From: CAVRUD01 sp963724285
GTDB taxonomy: Bacteria > Chloroflexota > Chloroflexia > Thermomicrobiales > UBA6265
DNA length: 64,000 nt
Direction of reading: 5' to 3'
Assembly: GCA_963724285.1 (NCBI GenBank)
Contig: CAVRUD010000004.1
Span: 1 to 64,000 of the forward strand
Shown in pieces: positions 10,254-19,168 of this stretch (its first letter is position 1; every line of letters starts with the position of its first letter). The notes beneath the pieces are model-generated. The model searched no databases. It worked only from the letters and a program-made list of their open reading frames with translations, and was not told where the DNA came from. Both the position numbers and the translations under genes were made by a program.

Positions 10254-11120
10254 ATGGTCACCGCCCGCATCGCCGGCGATTCTCCCGAAATCCAACCGGC
10301 TCACCCGCTCGCGGAGACCCTGTCCCATCTACCGGAAGCGTACGACGGCAGCGGTGAGCCGTCGGTCCGGCTTGGCCCGCCCAGTGGCCACGGCGTCTGG
10401 TTCTCCGCCCACGGGTTGCTGGGGCGCCAGTCCGGTCTGATCGACGACGCGCTGGCCGAGATCGCGGAGGCGTTCAACGCCGAAGCCCGCGATGTCCAGG
10501 CTGCCTACTTCTTTGGTGCCTACGCCTGGTACATCCTTGGCGCGGCGTTGACGCCTTACCTGATCGCGAAGCGGGTGCCGGATATCTCGCCGGCAAATGT
10601 GTGGGCCACGACAACATCCGGCCGGGTGAGCAGGATTGCCCTACGTCACGGCCGCTTCGCCTGCCTGCCCAACGATCCGGCCGCCGATCACCTGGACGCG
10701 ACGGTCATCGCGGACGGCGACGCTTTGCTGACGCACTGCCGGACCGAGATTGAAACCCATCTCGGTGCCCTGATCGGCATGATGCGCGTCCGCCGCATCC
10801 CCCTTGGGCCTCGAGCGATGTGGGCGATGGTGAGCGACTACGTGGTCGAGATCGCGATCGGCATGCTTGGTCCCGCCGCCACCGACGATTCCCTGGCCGA
10901 GATCATCGGTCCGCTGGTCCGGACCGAAGGGTCACCGTTGAAAGCCCGGTCGTGGTTCTACCGGGTCGAAGGCGACCGCCAGGCCGCCTACTTCTCCGAC
11001 CGCAACGGCTGCTGCCTGACCTACAAGGTCCCGGGCACCGAGAAGTGTGGCTCTTGCCCCCTCCGCCCGAAGGCGGAGCGCATCGAGCTGATGCGCGACT
11101 ATCTCAATTCACTGCCGTAG
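10254..11120 (+). CDS. FhuF-like ferric-siderophore reductase
   Basis: A 288-residue protein whose C-terminus carries the FhuF 2Fe-2S motif: NGCCLTYKVPGTEKCGSC, giving C-C-x10-C-x2-C just before LRPKAERIELMRDYL. FhuF proteins reduce ferric iron in imported siderophores in the cytoplasm. The middle part has the family's moderately conserved helices (FFGAYAWYILGAALTPYL, MWAMVSDYVVEIAIGML) that form the IucA/IucC-like FhuF fold. ATG chosen with GAGGA about ten bases upstream. No siderophore transporter genes are adjacent, so the substrate is inferred from the family alone. Confidence 0.82.
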   Translation: MVTARIAGDSPEIQPAHPLAETLSHLPEAYDGSGEPSVRLGPPSGHGVWFSAHGLLGRQSGLIDDALAEIAEAFNAEARDVQAAYFFGAYAWYILGAALTPYLIAKRVPDISPANVWATTTSGRVSRIALRHGRFACLPNDPAADHLDATVIADGDALLTHCRTEIETHLGALIGMMRVRRIPLGPRAMWAMVSDYVVEIAIGMLGPAATDDSLAEIIGPLVRTEGSPLKARSWFYRVEGDRQAAYFSDRNGCCLTYKVPGTEKCGSCPLRPKAERIELMRDYLNSLP

Positions 11121-11173
11121 CGCGTCCCTACCCTCCCACGTCTCATCCAAGCGCAGGCCCTGTTGTCGCACAC

Positions 11174-11343
11174 AACATTTGCACGCACATCTCGGTAGTG
11201 CCGCAAATGTTCGCCTTGTAAGGGCGGACCGGTGTGTCCGCCCGACAACATACCGCGTCGTCCCAGACCTGGACCGGCGTGTCCAAACCGGGGATCGGTC
11301 GGTCGGCGGCCGGGCGGACACAGCGGCCCGCCCCTACGAGGCG
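11174..11343. repeat. hairpin element, copy 2 (MITE-like)
   Basis: Non-coding stretch built from nested inverted repeats. AACATTTGC (11174-11182) pairs with GCAAATGTT (11203-11211). A left arm at 11212-11243 (CGCCTTGTAAGGGCGGACC, then GGTGTGTCCGCCC) pairs imperfectly with 11312-11343 (GGGCGGACACAGCGGCCCGC, then CCCTACGAGGCG). The arms are clearly related to those of the element at 16821-17011 (GTAGGGGCAGACCGATGTGT in that copy), so this is a dispersed family, here somewhat degraded. It lies between FhuF (plus) and the peptidase gene (minus), which converge; the rest of this gap (11344-11518) shows nothing. Confidence 0.65.
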
Positions 11344-11518
11344 CGGCGTCGCGGCCAATGCGAGCCCTCCGGGTTCCAGTCCGTGCATCGCCAGTCACAC
11401 CCTACCCGGGAAAACCACGACGCGACGACCTTTCGGCCGCCGCGTCGCGTTCCCCGAGCCTCCCCGTCCCGCTGGAGTGGGCTGAGTTGTGGGTCGCCGC
11501 GTTCGCGGCGGGACTGGA

Positions 11519-13281
11519 TTATCCAGGCAGATATGCAAGCGGATCGACGGTGCTTTCCGAGAGTTTGAGCATGAAGTGGACGTGGGGACCGGTCGAAAGG
11601 CCGGTCGAGCCGACGTAGCCGATCAGGTCGCCCTGGGCGACCGCCTGCCCGGTGAAGGCGACCGGCTGATCGAGCATGTGGCCATAGACGGTCGAGAATC
11701 CGTTGCCGTGGTCGATCTCAACGTAGTAACCGAGACCGCAGTCGCACCAGCCGGCGTACTTCACGACGCCGCCATCGGCCGCCCGCAACTCCGTGCCGGC
11801 ATTTGCCGCAAGGTCGATGCCGTTGTGGAAATTGCAGCCCAGGTTCGCGTCGTACGGCTCGAAGACGAAGGCGCTGCACCCATACGCCTGGGTGAAGGCA
11901 TAATCGGAAAGCGGGTACTGGAACGCGCCAGTTGCCTGGCCCGCGATGGGGAGGGAAGGATCCGGCTGCGGATCGGTTTCGGGTTCGGGAGCGGCCGTTC
12001 GTCGGCGGACGGGAGGTCCGCATCGGTCTGGCTGAGGAAGCTGCCGTTGGCGTAGCCCGTCAACGCCCCATCGGTGATGAGGTACCAGGCCTCGCCGCGA
12101 TCGTCGAAGACGACGCCGGAGAGCACCTCAACGACCTCGCGCGGATCGAGCGTGCCGACGACCCCGGAATCGCGGGAGGCGCCGGAGCGGACGTTGGTCC
12201 CTTCCCGGTGGGCCCGGGCCACCGCGCCAGCAACGAACTTCTCGCCCGGGGTGGCCGACTCATCGACCGGGTCGGCGTCGTCCGCCGGCGCCGCCGGCTG
12301 AGACGCCACGGCGAGGAGATCGCCGTCGGCGTAGCCGGTGAACTCGCCGTCGGTGACGAGGTACCAGCCGAGCTCAGTGCCTTCGGCCGCAACCGGGCCG
12401 TCCATCACCTGAACCACGTCGCCGGCGCGGATGGTCGCGATCTGCTCGTTCTCGAGGCCGGCGCCGGAGCGGACGTTGACACCCTCATCGATGGCGGCCG
12501 AGACGTACTCGCCAGCGACGAACCCAGCGCCCTGATCGATGCCGTCGTCGTCCGCCACCGGGACGGACCCGCTGTGATCCTCGAGGTAGTCGCCGACGAT
12601 CCAGCCCTCTTCGCCATCGAAGCGCACCGGCCACCAGCGGACCCCGCCGCGAACCACGGTATCGGCCTCATCGGTGCGGAGCTCAACCTCGGTGCCGTAC
12701 GCAAGGACGATGACGACATCGGATGAGGCCGTCGGCTCGGCGCGGAAGTTGGCGCCATCCTCGGCCGAGACCAGCACCGTCTCCCCGGAGAAGAAGACGT
12801 CCGTGCTATCGGTATCCTCGGTGGACGTGTCCTCGGCGTCGGCGACGGCCTCGTCCTCAGTCGCGTCCTCCTCGGCCGACTCGGCGTCATCCGTGGTCTC
12901 CTCGTCGGCGACATCGTCGTCTGGCCACCCCTGGTCCAGGTAATAGCCTGCCACCCAGCCGTCGGTGCCGTCGAAGCTGATCGGCCACCAGCGGGTCTCG
13001 CCGTCCTCATCCAGCACCGTATCGGCCACATCGATGCGCAGCTCGACGGTGGTGCCGTCGGAAAGGGTGCCGATGACCTCGCCGCCGAAGCCGGGCTCCG
13101 CCCGGACGTTGACGCCGTCTTCGCTGCGGACGATCTGCGCGGTTTGCCCCGACAGATCATCTTGAGCTCGTACGAAGCCTGGTTGGCCGCCGTACCCCGT
13201 CGCCGAGAGCGCGAGCGCTCCCACCAGGACCAGCGCGAGCGCCCGCCCCCTCGTGCCGTTCAAGAGATCTGCGGCTCTCAC
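11519..13281 (-). CDS. SH3b-repeat / M23 (LytM) peptidase, frameshifted
   Basis: Exported peptidoglycan-directed endopeptidase. A GTG start at 13281 is chosen because AGGGAGGAGGAG precedes it and a signal peptide (ALALVLVGALALSATGYG) follows. Four SH3b domains follow (DGVNVRAEPG, DGANFRAEPT, EGVNVRSGAG, EGTNVRSGAS are their starts), with a long Asp/Glu-rich linker between the first two. Near 11985-12000 the frame changes; in the new frame an M23 domain is intact: NFHNGIDLAAN (His and Asp zinc ligands), GNGFSTVYGHM and TGPHVHFML (HxH), ending at 11519. An indel in the Pro-rich linker therefore splits the binding and catalytic parts. If the break is real, secreted SH3b repeats without peptidase would be made. 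Confidence 0.8.
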
Positions 13282-13762
13282 CGCTCCTCCTCCCTGCGCC
13301 CCCCGAGGGTTCGCGGTGTCACGCCATGTGCGTCGGCACCGGTCCCCCCCGGCGTCCGTCATCCGAGCAACGGAGCTCCGGCCCTCCCATTGGGAGACCG
13401 GATCCCGGGCCGGCAAGCCGGCGCACACCCCTGACAAGGGGGTGCGCCCTCTCCGGAGCTGGCAACGCGCAGAGCGCTCCGCCAGATCCGGGGCCGGCCG
13501 AACATCCCCTGCACCCCTTGCGGCCTGGACGACACGGAGGTACGCAACGCGTACCGTCGGTGACGGTCAGGAGCGCCCGGATGCGGGTTCGGGAGCATGA
13601 AAGGGGGGTTATGCAGCGGGCCGGCTGACAGCCGGATGGGGGTGCCCGAAAGCAAGATAGCATCGGGAACACCCCCTGACAACGTGAACGTACAGTGTGA
13701 CTTTGGGTCACACTGTGGTGTACGATCGTCGAATGACCTTAATTAGTTCGGAATTATCCGCA
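13282..13762. other. non-coding gap with several hairpins
   Basis: No credible gene. It holds at least three inverted repeats: around 13424-13448 (GCACACCCCTGACAAGGGG region), around 13640-13676 (GGGGGTGCCCGA with a nearly complementary GGGAACACCCCC) and 13692-13716. The region follows the MFS gene and leads into the SH3b/M23 gene, both on the minus strand, so these may act as MFS terminators or leader structures. Confidence 0.4.
13692..13716. repeat. short inverted repeat, operator- or terminator-like
   Basis: ACAGTGTGAC and its exact complement GTCACACTGT are separated by five bases. It lies about 45 bases past the stop of the MFS gene at 13763. The 25-base symmetry would suit a dimeric regulator; as an RNA hairpin it would be stable but has no T tract. 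Confidence 0.45.
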
Positions 13763-15028
13763 TTACTCGACGGCCGGGTCCGGGACCGCAAGCACCTGAT
13801 CGGTCGCGCCGCGGCGCAGGGTGCGGCCATAGAGCAGCATCACCGGCGAGAGGACCACCCCCGCCGTCAGCAGCGCCGCCCGGATGGATACACCCGTTGC
13901 GATCGCTCCCAAGACCGGGCCACCGGTGACCTGACCCAAGGCGTCGCTCTGGCTCCCGAGCGAGAGGACCGTCGCCCGCGTGGCCGGATCGAGCCCGCGA
14001 TTGATCCAGGCTGCCTGCAGGGGATCGTTCAACCGGCGAAAGAGCAGGACTGCCCAATAGGTGCCGACCGCGCTGGCAAACCCCCACGCCAGCCCGAAGA
14101 GCATCACCGCCGCGACCAGCCCGGTGTTGAAGATCAACAACATCCGGGCAACTGCGCGCACGTCGCCGATATTCAGCCGGCGGCGCACGATCTCGGCGGC
14201 GACGATGCTAATCAGAAGCGAGCCGATGTCGATGAGGCCGAACCAGACCGGAACGCCGAGATCGCCGATCGAGGGAAAGTCGGAGACATTGAGGAGTTGC
14301 AGTTCCCAGAGCCGGTCAAACGCCTCGCTGGCCGCTCCTGAGATCGCGATAATCAGGAAGATCGTCCCCAGGATGGGGTGGACCCGCACGGCCCGCAGGC
14401 CAGTCTGGGCGGTATGGAGCCCGGTTTGCCAGGTGGTGCGTTCACCTCGGGGCAACGGACGAAAGCCGTGCTCTGGCATGGCGATGACCATAAAGGCGGC
14501 CATCGCGATGAAACACGGCCCGGCCACCAGCATCGGCAGGGCCAAGTTGCCGCTCGCCAGGATCACGCTGCCCACGATGCCAACGACCGCGCCGATCTGG
14601 CCGAGCTGGGCGGAGCGCAGGAAGAGCTGCCCGGCCCGCTCTTCCCCGACCTCGTCGGCGAGCCAGGCGGACTCAGCCCCGCTGGTAAAGGTAAAGCCGA
14701 TCCCCCAGATCATCTGGGCGATCAGGATCGTCTCGAATCGGGGAATCGCGCCTTCGAGCGTGATGCCCGCCCCGATGAGGACATAGCCGATGATGACCGA
14801 TAACCGGCGGCTGTAGATATCGGCGACGACCCCGGTCGGGACCTCGAAGAGCAGGACCGCCCCTTCCAGGGCGGTGCCAAGCAAGACAAGTTGGAGGGGG
14901 GAAAGCCCCGCCTCACGGATGCGATAGAGCGCGGAGAGGGTAAAGGCGACGGTAAAGAAGAACCCGCCGCCGCCGGCGATGACGAGGTAGACGAGATCGG
15001 CCGCGAGAACGCGACGACGCATGGCCAC
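13763..15028 (-). CDS. MFS transporter
   Basis: A 421-residue polytopic membrane protein with about 12 predicted helices, e.g. DLVYLVIAGGGGFFFTVAF, VLLGTALEGAVLLFEVPTGV, GVPVWFGLIDIGSLLISIVA. The loop between helices 2 and 3 carries the MFS A-motif variant PTGVVADIYSRRLSVIIG. Members with GTALEGAVLLFEVPTG and GAESAWLADEV resemble drug or tetracycline-type exporters, but substrate cannot be told from sequence. It is a single gene on the minus strand with no visible regulator next to it. Confidence 0.82.
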   Translation of the reverse strand: MAMRRRVLAADLVYLVIAGGGGFFFTVAFTLSALYRIREAGLSPLQLVLLGTALEGAVLLFEVPTGVVADIYSRRLSVIIGYVLIGAGITLEGAIPRFETILIAQMIWGIGFTFTSGAESAWLADEVGEERAGQLFLRSAQLGQIGAVVGIVGSVILASGNLALPMLVAGPCFIAMAAFMVIAMPEHGFRPLPRGERTTWQTGLHTAQTGLRAVRVHPILGTIFLIIAISGAASEAFDRLWELQLLNVSDFPSIGDLGVPVWFGLIDIGSLLISIVAAEIVRRRLNIGDVRAVARMLLIFNTGLVAAVMLFGLAWGFASAVGTYWAVLLFRRLNDPLQAAWINRGLDPATRATVLSLGSQSDALGQVTGGPVLGAIATGVSIRAALLTAGVVLSPVMLLYGRTLRRGATDQVLAVPDPAVE

Positions 15029-15597
15029 ATCCTATGGACGCGGCGACAACGTCGATGAGCAGCCGTTCACCCGGAGTGAAGACCGGATGGACCGATGCCG
15101 TCTCCACCGCACCATAACGAATCCGCATCCACAGAACCCGGATGGCCACGCCGATGCTCCACCGCCGGGCCGAATGGACCGTGCCGCACGGCGGGCAGGT
15201 CCGGGCCGCAACCAGGGACCAGGGGACCGTCAGATATGCGCTGGAGAGATCAGGGGCGACCCGCCACGTTGCCGCATGAGGGGCAGGAGGAGGCAGTGCT
15301 GCGCTCCAGGATCACGGATGTGGCGGTTAGCATGGCGAGATCCTCCCCCGGGTGTGGATACGCAACCGGATCGTGTGGTCCTTCAACCGTGACGGTATCA
15401 TAACGCGTCGAATCGTCCCCGGTCGCTCGGCAGCTGGCAACTCGGCGGTTCGCTTTTGGCCTGTCCGAACCGTCGCTTAAGCGGAGTCTGCTCTGGCTAC
15501 CCTCGCCAACGATCTGCCGACCGCGCTCCCCAACCCGCCCGGCATTGGTCCAGCTAACCTTGAAGTACCCGATCACATCCGGCGGGCCAGGCGGGCC
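15029..15597. other. divergent intergenic region without a clear gene
   Basis: It separates two divergent MFS genes. The short ORFs here have no recognisable features. The frame of the plus-strand MFS gene is open back to a TAA at about 15478, but with no ATG/GTG/TTG before 15598, so its N-terminus might be slightly longer if a CTG is used. Confidence 0.35.
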
Positions 15598-16740
15598 GTG
15601 TTCGGGGTCTTCGTGCTCAACGGGTTCATCTCGGCGAACTGGATCGCTCGAATTCCGGCCATCCAGGATCACATCGGCCTGGGGGAGGGGGGGCTGGGCC
15701 TTGCCTTGCTCGGTGCGGCCGCCGGCTCATTGATCGCGATGCCGATCGCGGGCTGGGGCGTGTCCAAGGTCGGCAGCAAGGTGCTGACCATCGGCACCCT
15801 GGCCGCGCTGGCGGTCACGCTCCCCCTGCTCGCGGTCGCCAACAGCGGCTGGATGCTCTTTCTGGTGCTGGCGGTGTTTGGAGCGTCGTTCGGCTCGTGC
15901 GACGTGACCATGAACGCCCAGGCGGTCGAGGTGGAGCACGGGTACGGCCGCCCGATCCTGGTCTCCTTCCACGCGGGGTTTAGCTTTGGCGGCCTGGGCG
16001 GTGCGCTCGCCGGTGGGCTGGCGGCGACGCTCGACATCGATCCGCTGCCCCACTTTATCGCCATCGGGGTGTTAGGGCTGGTGGCGCTCGCATTCCTGGC
16101 CCCGCCACTCCTGCCGTTCAAGCGGCAAACGGCGGTCGAAACCGCCGAGCCGCAAGAGCGGCTGCCCCTGATGCGATTCATCCGGCGGCTGCCAAATCGT
16201 CTCTTGATCCTCGGCGTGGTCGCCTTCTGCTGCCTGATCGGCGAGGGGGCGATGGCCGACTGGACGGCGGTCTACCTGGATGACTGGCTCGACACGAGCA
16301 GCGGCCTTGCGGCGGGTGGATACGCGGCCTTCTCGCTCACGATGGCGGTCGGGCGGCTGTTCGGAGATCGCTTGACGGCAGCCTGGGGGCCGGTCGCCAT
16401 TCTCCGCCGTGGCGGGACGATGGTGGCGATCGGGTTGGGGGCTGCGCTGATCCTCGGCGCACCGTGGGCGGCCATCGTTGGCTGCGCCTGCGTAGGTGCT
16501 GGGCTGGCGGCCACGTTCCCGGTCGTGCTGAGCGCCGCCGGCAAGACACCCGGCCTGGGGGTTGGGCCCGCGCTGGCGGTCGCCACGACCTGCGGCTACT
16601 TCGGCTTCCTGGTCGGGCCACCGCTGATTGGCCTGACGGCCGAGGTCGTCGGCTTACCCACCTCACTGGGCATCGTCGCCATCATGGGCGTCGTCATCGC
16701 TGCCCTCGCCGGGGCGGCGCGGGAGCCGGAGGCGGTATAG
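15598..16740 (+). CDS. MFS transporter, YbjJ-like
   Basis: A 380-residue, 12-helix transporter beginning VFGVFVLNGFISANWIARIP and followed by LGLALLGAAAGSLIAMP, the pattern of the YbjJ-like branch of the major facilitator superfamily. Later features include DVTMNAQAVEVEHGYGRPI and SFHAGFSFGGLGGALAGGL, conserved in this branch. The function is not firmly known for the family; sugar or small-molecule transport is possible. A GTG at 15598 is the only conventional start in frame; no strong ribosome binding site precedes it. Confidence 0.8.
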   Translation: MFGVFVLNGFISANWIARIPAIQDHIGLGEGGLGLALLGAAAGSLIAMPIAGWGVSKVGSKVLTIGTLAALAVTLPLLAVANSGWMLFLVLAVFGASFGSCDVTMNAQAVEVEHGYGRPILVSFHAGFSFGGLGGALAGGLAATLDIDPLPHFIAIGVLGLVALAFLAPPLLPFKRQTAVETAEPQERLPLMRFIRRLPNRLLILGVVAFCCLIGEGAMADWTAVYLDDWLDTSSGLAAGGYAAFSLTMAVGRLFGDRLTAAWGPVAILRRGGTMVAIGLGAALILGAPWAAIVGCACVGAGLAATFPVVLSAAGKTPGLGVGPALAVATTCGYFGFLVGPPLIGLTAEVVGLPTSLGIVAIMGVVIAALAGAAREPEAV

Positions 16741-16820
16741 ACGGCGTCCGGGAAATAATTGGCGATCGCTCACCACGTCGGGGGGCGGCAGGGCGCATGC
16801 CATGCGCCCCTACAAATGCC

Positions 16821-17011
16821 GGGCGAACATCGGAGACGGCGCAACGCCTTGTAGGGGCAGACCGATGTGTCTGCCCGGCCTCAAGTACGCGACGGTCCGG
16901 TGTCGGGACCGGCCGGAGGACCGCGATCCGGGTTGGCGGGCGAGAAGGGCAGACACGCTGGGTAGACCGGTCTGCCCCTACAAGGCGTTGCGCCGTCTCC
17001 GATGTTCGCCC
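16821..17011. repeat. hairpin element, copy 1 (MITE-like), perfect 43-bp arms
   Basis: The left arm 16821-16863 (begins GGGCGAACATCGGAGACGGC) is the exact reverse complement of 16969-17011, with a 105-base centre. Inside, TCTGCCC near 16870 pairs with GGGCAGA near 16947, making a nested hairpin. A separate small hairpin GGGCGCATG/CATGCGCCC sits just outside at 16791-16809. No transposase is encoded. The arms resemble the element at 11174-11343, so this is a dispersed non-autonomous family. It lies between the ends of a plus-strand MFS gene and the minus-strand SRPBCC gene. Confidence 0.8.
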
Positions 17012-17023
17012 GATCCTGATTCG

Positions 17024-17530
17024 CTATGTGGCGGCCTGCAACTCCGCCACGACCTCTTCAAGCTGATCCAGGCCCGAGTTGATGCCCACTTCGATGCCGC
17101 CGCCGACGTGTTCCTCCATCATCGCCAGGGAGGCGAAGACGGTGCGGATCGTCATGGTCGTCCGAGGCCGCGCTCCGGGAGCCGCCGGGTCTTCGTCGTA
17201 GGTGATGGTGACCACCATCTTCTCGGCGCCGGGCACCTCGAAACCGTTGTCGTAGACGATCTTGCGATCGGGCACGATCTCCAGATACTCCCCGCCGAAG
17301 GGCGTGTTCGGGATGCCATCCGGACCGGTCATGCCGAACCGGAAGCTTCCCCCTTCGCGAAAATCCATCTCGACCAGCGTCAGCGGCCAGCCCCGCGGCC
17401 CAAACCAGCGCTTGACGTGCTCAGGTTTGGCGTACGCCTCGAAGAGGAGGCGGGCCGGGGCGTCGAAGACGCGGGTGATGACGACTTCGCGCTGCGCCTC
17501 CGGAACGACGGCGCCAGTCTGCTCTGTCAC
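17024..17530 (-). CDS. SRPBCC (AHSA1-like) domain protein
   Basis: About 168 residues of the START/Bet v 1-like fold, AHSA1 branch. The typical opening REVVITRVFDAPARLLFEAY, then EHVKRWFGPRGW, FREGGSFRFGM and GEYLEIVPDRKIVYDNGF are all present. The start is a GTG at 17530 because GAGGAG lies seven bases upstream (GTG ACA GAG CAG). These proteins bind hydrophobic ligands or act as chaperone partners, and they are very often encoded with an ArsR-type repressor, as here. It is the last gene of a three-gene operon, 16 bases after the hydrolase stop. Confidence 0.85.
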   Translation of the reverse strand: MTEQTGAVVPEAQREVVITRVFDAPARLLFEAYAKPEHVKRWFGPRGWPLTLVEMDFREGGSFRFGMTGPDGIPNTPFGGEYLEIVPDRKIVYDNGFEVPGAEKMVVTITYDEDPAAPGARPRTTMTIRTVFASLAMMEEHVGGGIEVGINSGLDQLEEVVAELQAAT

Positions 17531-17546
17531 AATCTCTCCTCGGACG

Positions 17547-18386
17547 CTAAGCGACCTGAGCCATGCCGCCCGCAAAGAGCTCCTCCAGCATCGGCTCCAG
17601 CCACGCGCCGCGCAACTGGATCGTCATGTGGGTCGTGTTTGGCAGCACGGCCAGCCTGGCGTTCGGGATGAGACGATACATCTCCGCCGCGTGCTCGATC
17701 CGGGTGAAATCGTTGTCGCCGATCGCGACCAGTGTCGGCGCCTGGATCGAACGCATCTGCTCCTCGGTCCATCCTGACCAGGTAGTGACCATCACGTTGA
17801 CCTTGGTCACCACCTCATCGAAGGTCTCCGGCTTGGGGTTGAAGCGGGTGAAATTGTCGCGCCAGGAGGCAAAATCCTCCTCGGTCGGCAGGAGCGGGAT
17901 CAATTCGGCCGAGGGCTCGTGGGTCGGGTTCCGCTGGAAGAACGTAAGCTCCTCCAGCCAGCCATCGAGGTGGTAGATGATGCTGAGGACCGTCAGGGTC
18001 TCTACAACGTCGGGCCGCTGCATCGCGACCTGGGCGGCAACCAACCCGCCAAGGCTGTGCCCGAGGAGGTGGGCCTTCTTCACCCCGAGGTGATCCAGCA
18101 CCCCGGCGACATCGCCCGCCAGTTGGCCGATCTGGGGATCGGAGTCGCGGTCGGCCGTGTGCCCATGGCCCTGCAACTCGATCGCGATCACCGGGCGAGT
18201 TCGGGAGAAGCGGGGGAGCGCGTCCGGCTCCCAGGCCGTCTCGATCGCCATCAGCCCGCCGGGCAGCAGCACGAGCGGGGTCGTGCCCGCATCCGGCGCG
18301 CCGCCGTGGACCTCGTAGTAGACGTCGAGGCCATCAACCGGGGCATACCCGCTCATCTTGGCGGTCGTAGTGTCAGTCGCGGTCAT
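17547..18386 (-). CDS. alpha/beta hydrolase
   Basis: A 279-residue hydrolase of the alpha/beta fold. The nucleophile elbow is LLGHSLGGLVAAQ (Ser), the oxyanion region LVLLPGGLMAI, the acid IGDNDFTRIEHA, and the final His is in LPNTTHMTIQL. A substrate cannot be assigned; similar enzymes are esterases, haloperoxidase-like enzymes or C-C hydrolases. Its ATG overlaps the end of the ArsR gene by 14 bases with GAGGCGAAG upstream, showing translational coupling. Confidence 0.85.
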   Translation of the reverse strand: MTATDTTTAKMSGYAPVDGLDVYYEVHGGAPDAGTTPLVLLPGGLMAIETAWEPDALPRFSRTRPVIAIELQGHGHTADRDSDPQIGQLAGDVAGVLDHLGVKKAHLLGHSLGGLVAAQVAMQRPDVVETLTVLSIIYHLDGWLEELTFFQRNPTHEPSAELIPLLPTEEDFASWRDNFTRFNPKPETFDEVVTKVNVMVTTWSGWTEEQMRSIQAPTLVAIGDNDFTRIEHAAEMYRLIPNARLAVLPNTTHMTIQLRGAWLEPMLEELFAGGMAQVA

Positions 18387-18738
18387 CGTGCTTCGCCTCT
18401 GCTTCCTGCTGCTCCAGCAGCGTCACGTATTCGGCGAGTTGGTCGAGGCTGACCTCCCAGAACCGGCGATAGTCCCCCAGCCAGCGGGCGGCGTCCGCCA
18501 GCGGAGCCGGGTTGAGGTGGACCGGCCGGAACTGGGCGTTGCGACCCCGCGAGACCAGGCCGGCCCGCTCCAGCACCTTCAGGTGCTTCGAGATGGTGGG
18601 TTGGGCGAGATCGAACGGGGCGACAAGCTCGTTGACGGTGGCGTCGCCCTTGGCCAGGCGGCCAAGTATCGCCCGCCGAGTGGGATCGGCCAGGGCGCCG
18701 AAGACGAGATCGAGTTGGTCGGCGGGCATCCCCTCCAT
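18373..18738 (-). CDS. ArsR-family transcriptional repressor
   Basis: A 121-residue winged-helix protein opening with QLDLVFGALADPTRRAILGR, a recognition helix in DLAQPTISKHLKVLERAGLV and the wing SRGRNAQFRPVHL. There are no metal-binding cysteines, so it belongs to the metal-independent ArsR group that accompanies SRPBCC proteins. It heads the operon ArsR-hydrolase-SRPBCC. AAGGAG sits before the ATG. A palindrome overlapping its own -10 element indicates autorepression. Confidence 0.88.
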   Translation of the reverse strand: MEGMPADQLDLVFGALADPTRRAILGRLAKGDATVNELVAPFDLAQPTISKHLKVLERAGLVSRGRNAQFRPVHLNPAPLADAARWLGDYRRFWEVSLDQLAEYVTLLEQQEAEAKHDDRD

Positions 18739-18761
18739 ATATTGCTCCTTATCTATATTTC

Positions 18762-18796
18762 CATATGACTATATGCCAACGTGGGGCCAATGTAAA
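18762..18796 (-). promoter_or_regulatory. promoter and operator of the arsR-type operon
   Basis: Read on the minus strand, TTTACA (18791-18796) is followed by a 17-base spacer and TATAGT (18768-18773): five of six matches at each box. The inverted repeat CATAT-agtc-ATATG (18762-18775) covers the -10, and a second ATATAG lies just downstream, so a bound ArsR dimer would block RNA polymerase. Transcription would start about 15 bases before the repressor's ATG. Confidence 0.65.
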
Positions 18797-19168
18797 GGGG
18801 CAGCGCTCGTCTTTCGTCAGGGGAAGAACGCAGGAAGACCCGCGCGATGATGAGACTACCTCGAGCGACGGCGCATGGCGGCGAAGCATCCGGGAATGCC
18901 GTGAAACGAGACGCGGACTCGGGCCGTTATAGGGATGTGCGGATGTCCAGAACGGCACCGCCCCGGCAACGCCAAGCGCCCTGAATCACCGGTGGCGCGT
19001 GTACCCCGCGCCACACCGGCAACCCTGACCGGCTTGACCGGCGCGGCTACTCACACCTACCATAACGACACTCCGTCGATCCGGGTCGTCTCGATGCGTT
19101 CCCAGGCCGATATCCCATCGGCCGGAACCGCCGCAGATACCGGATCTCGCCAGGATACGCAGGCAGGG
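18797..19168. other. upstream region of the LuxR-type regulator
   Basis: No independent gene seen. The reading frame of the downstream regulator is open from 18935, with possible starts at 18935, 19094 and 19169, none with a strong ribosome binding site. Confidence 0.35.
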
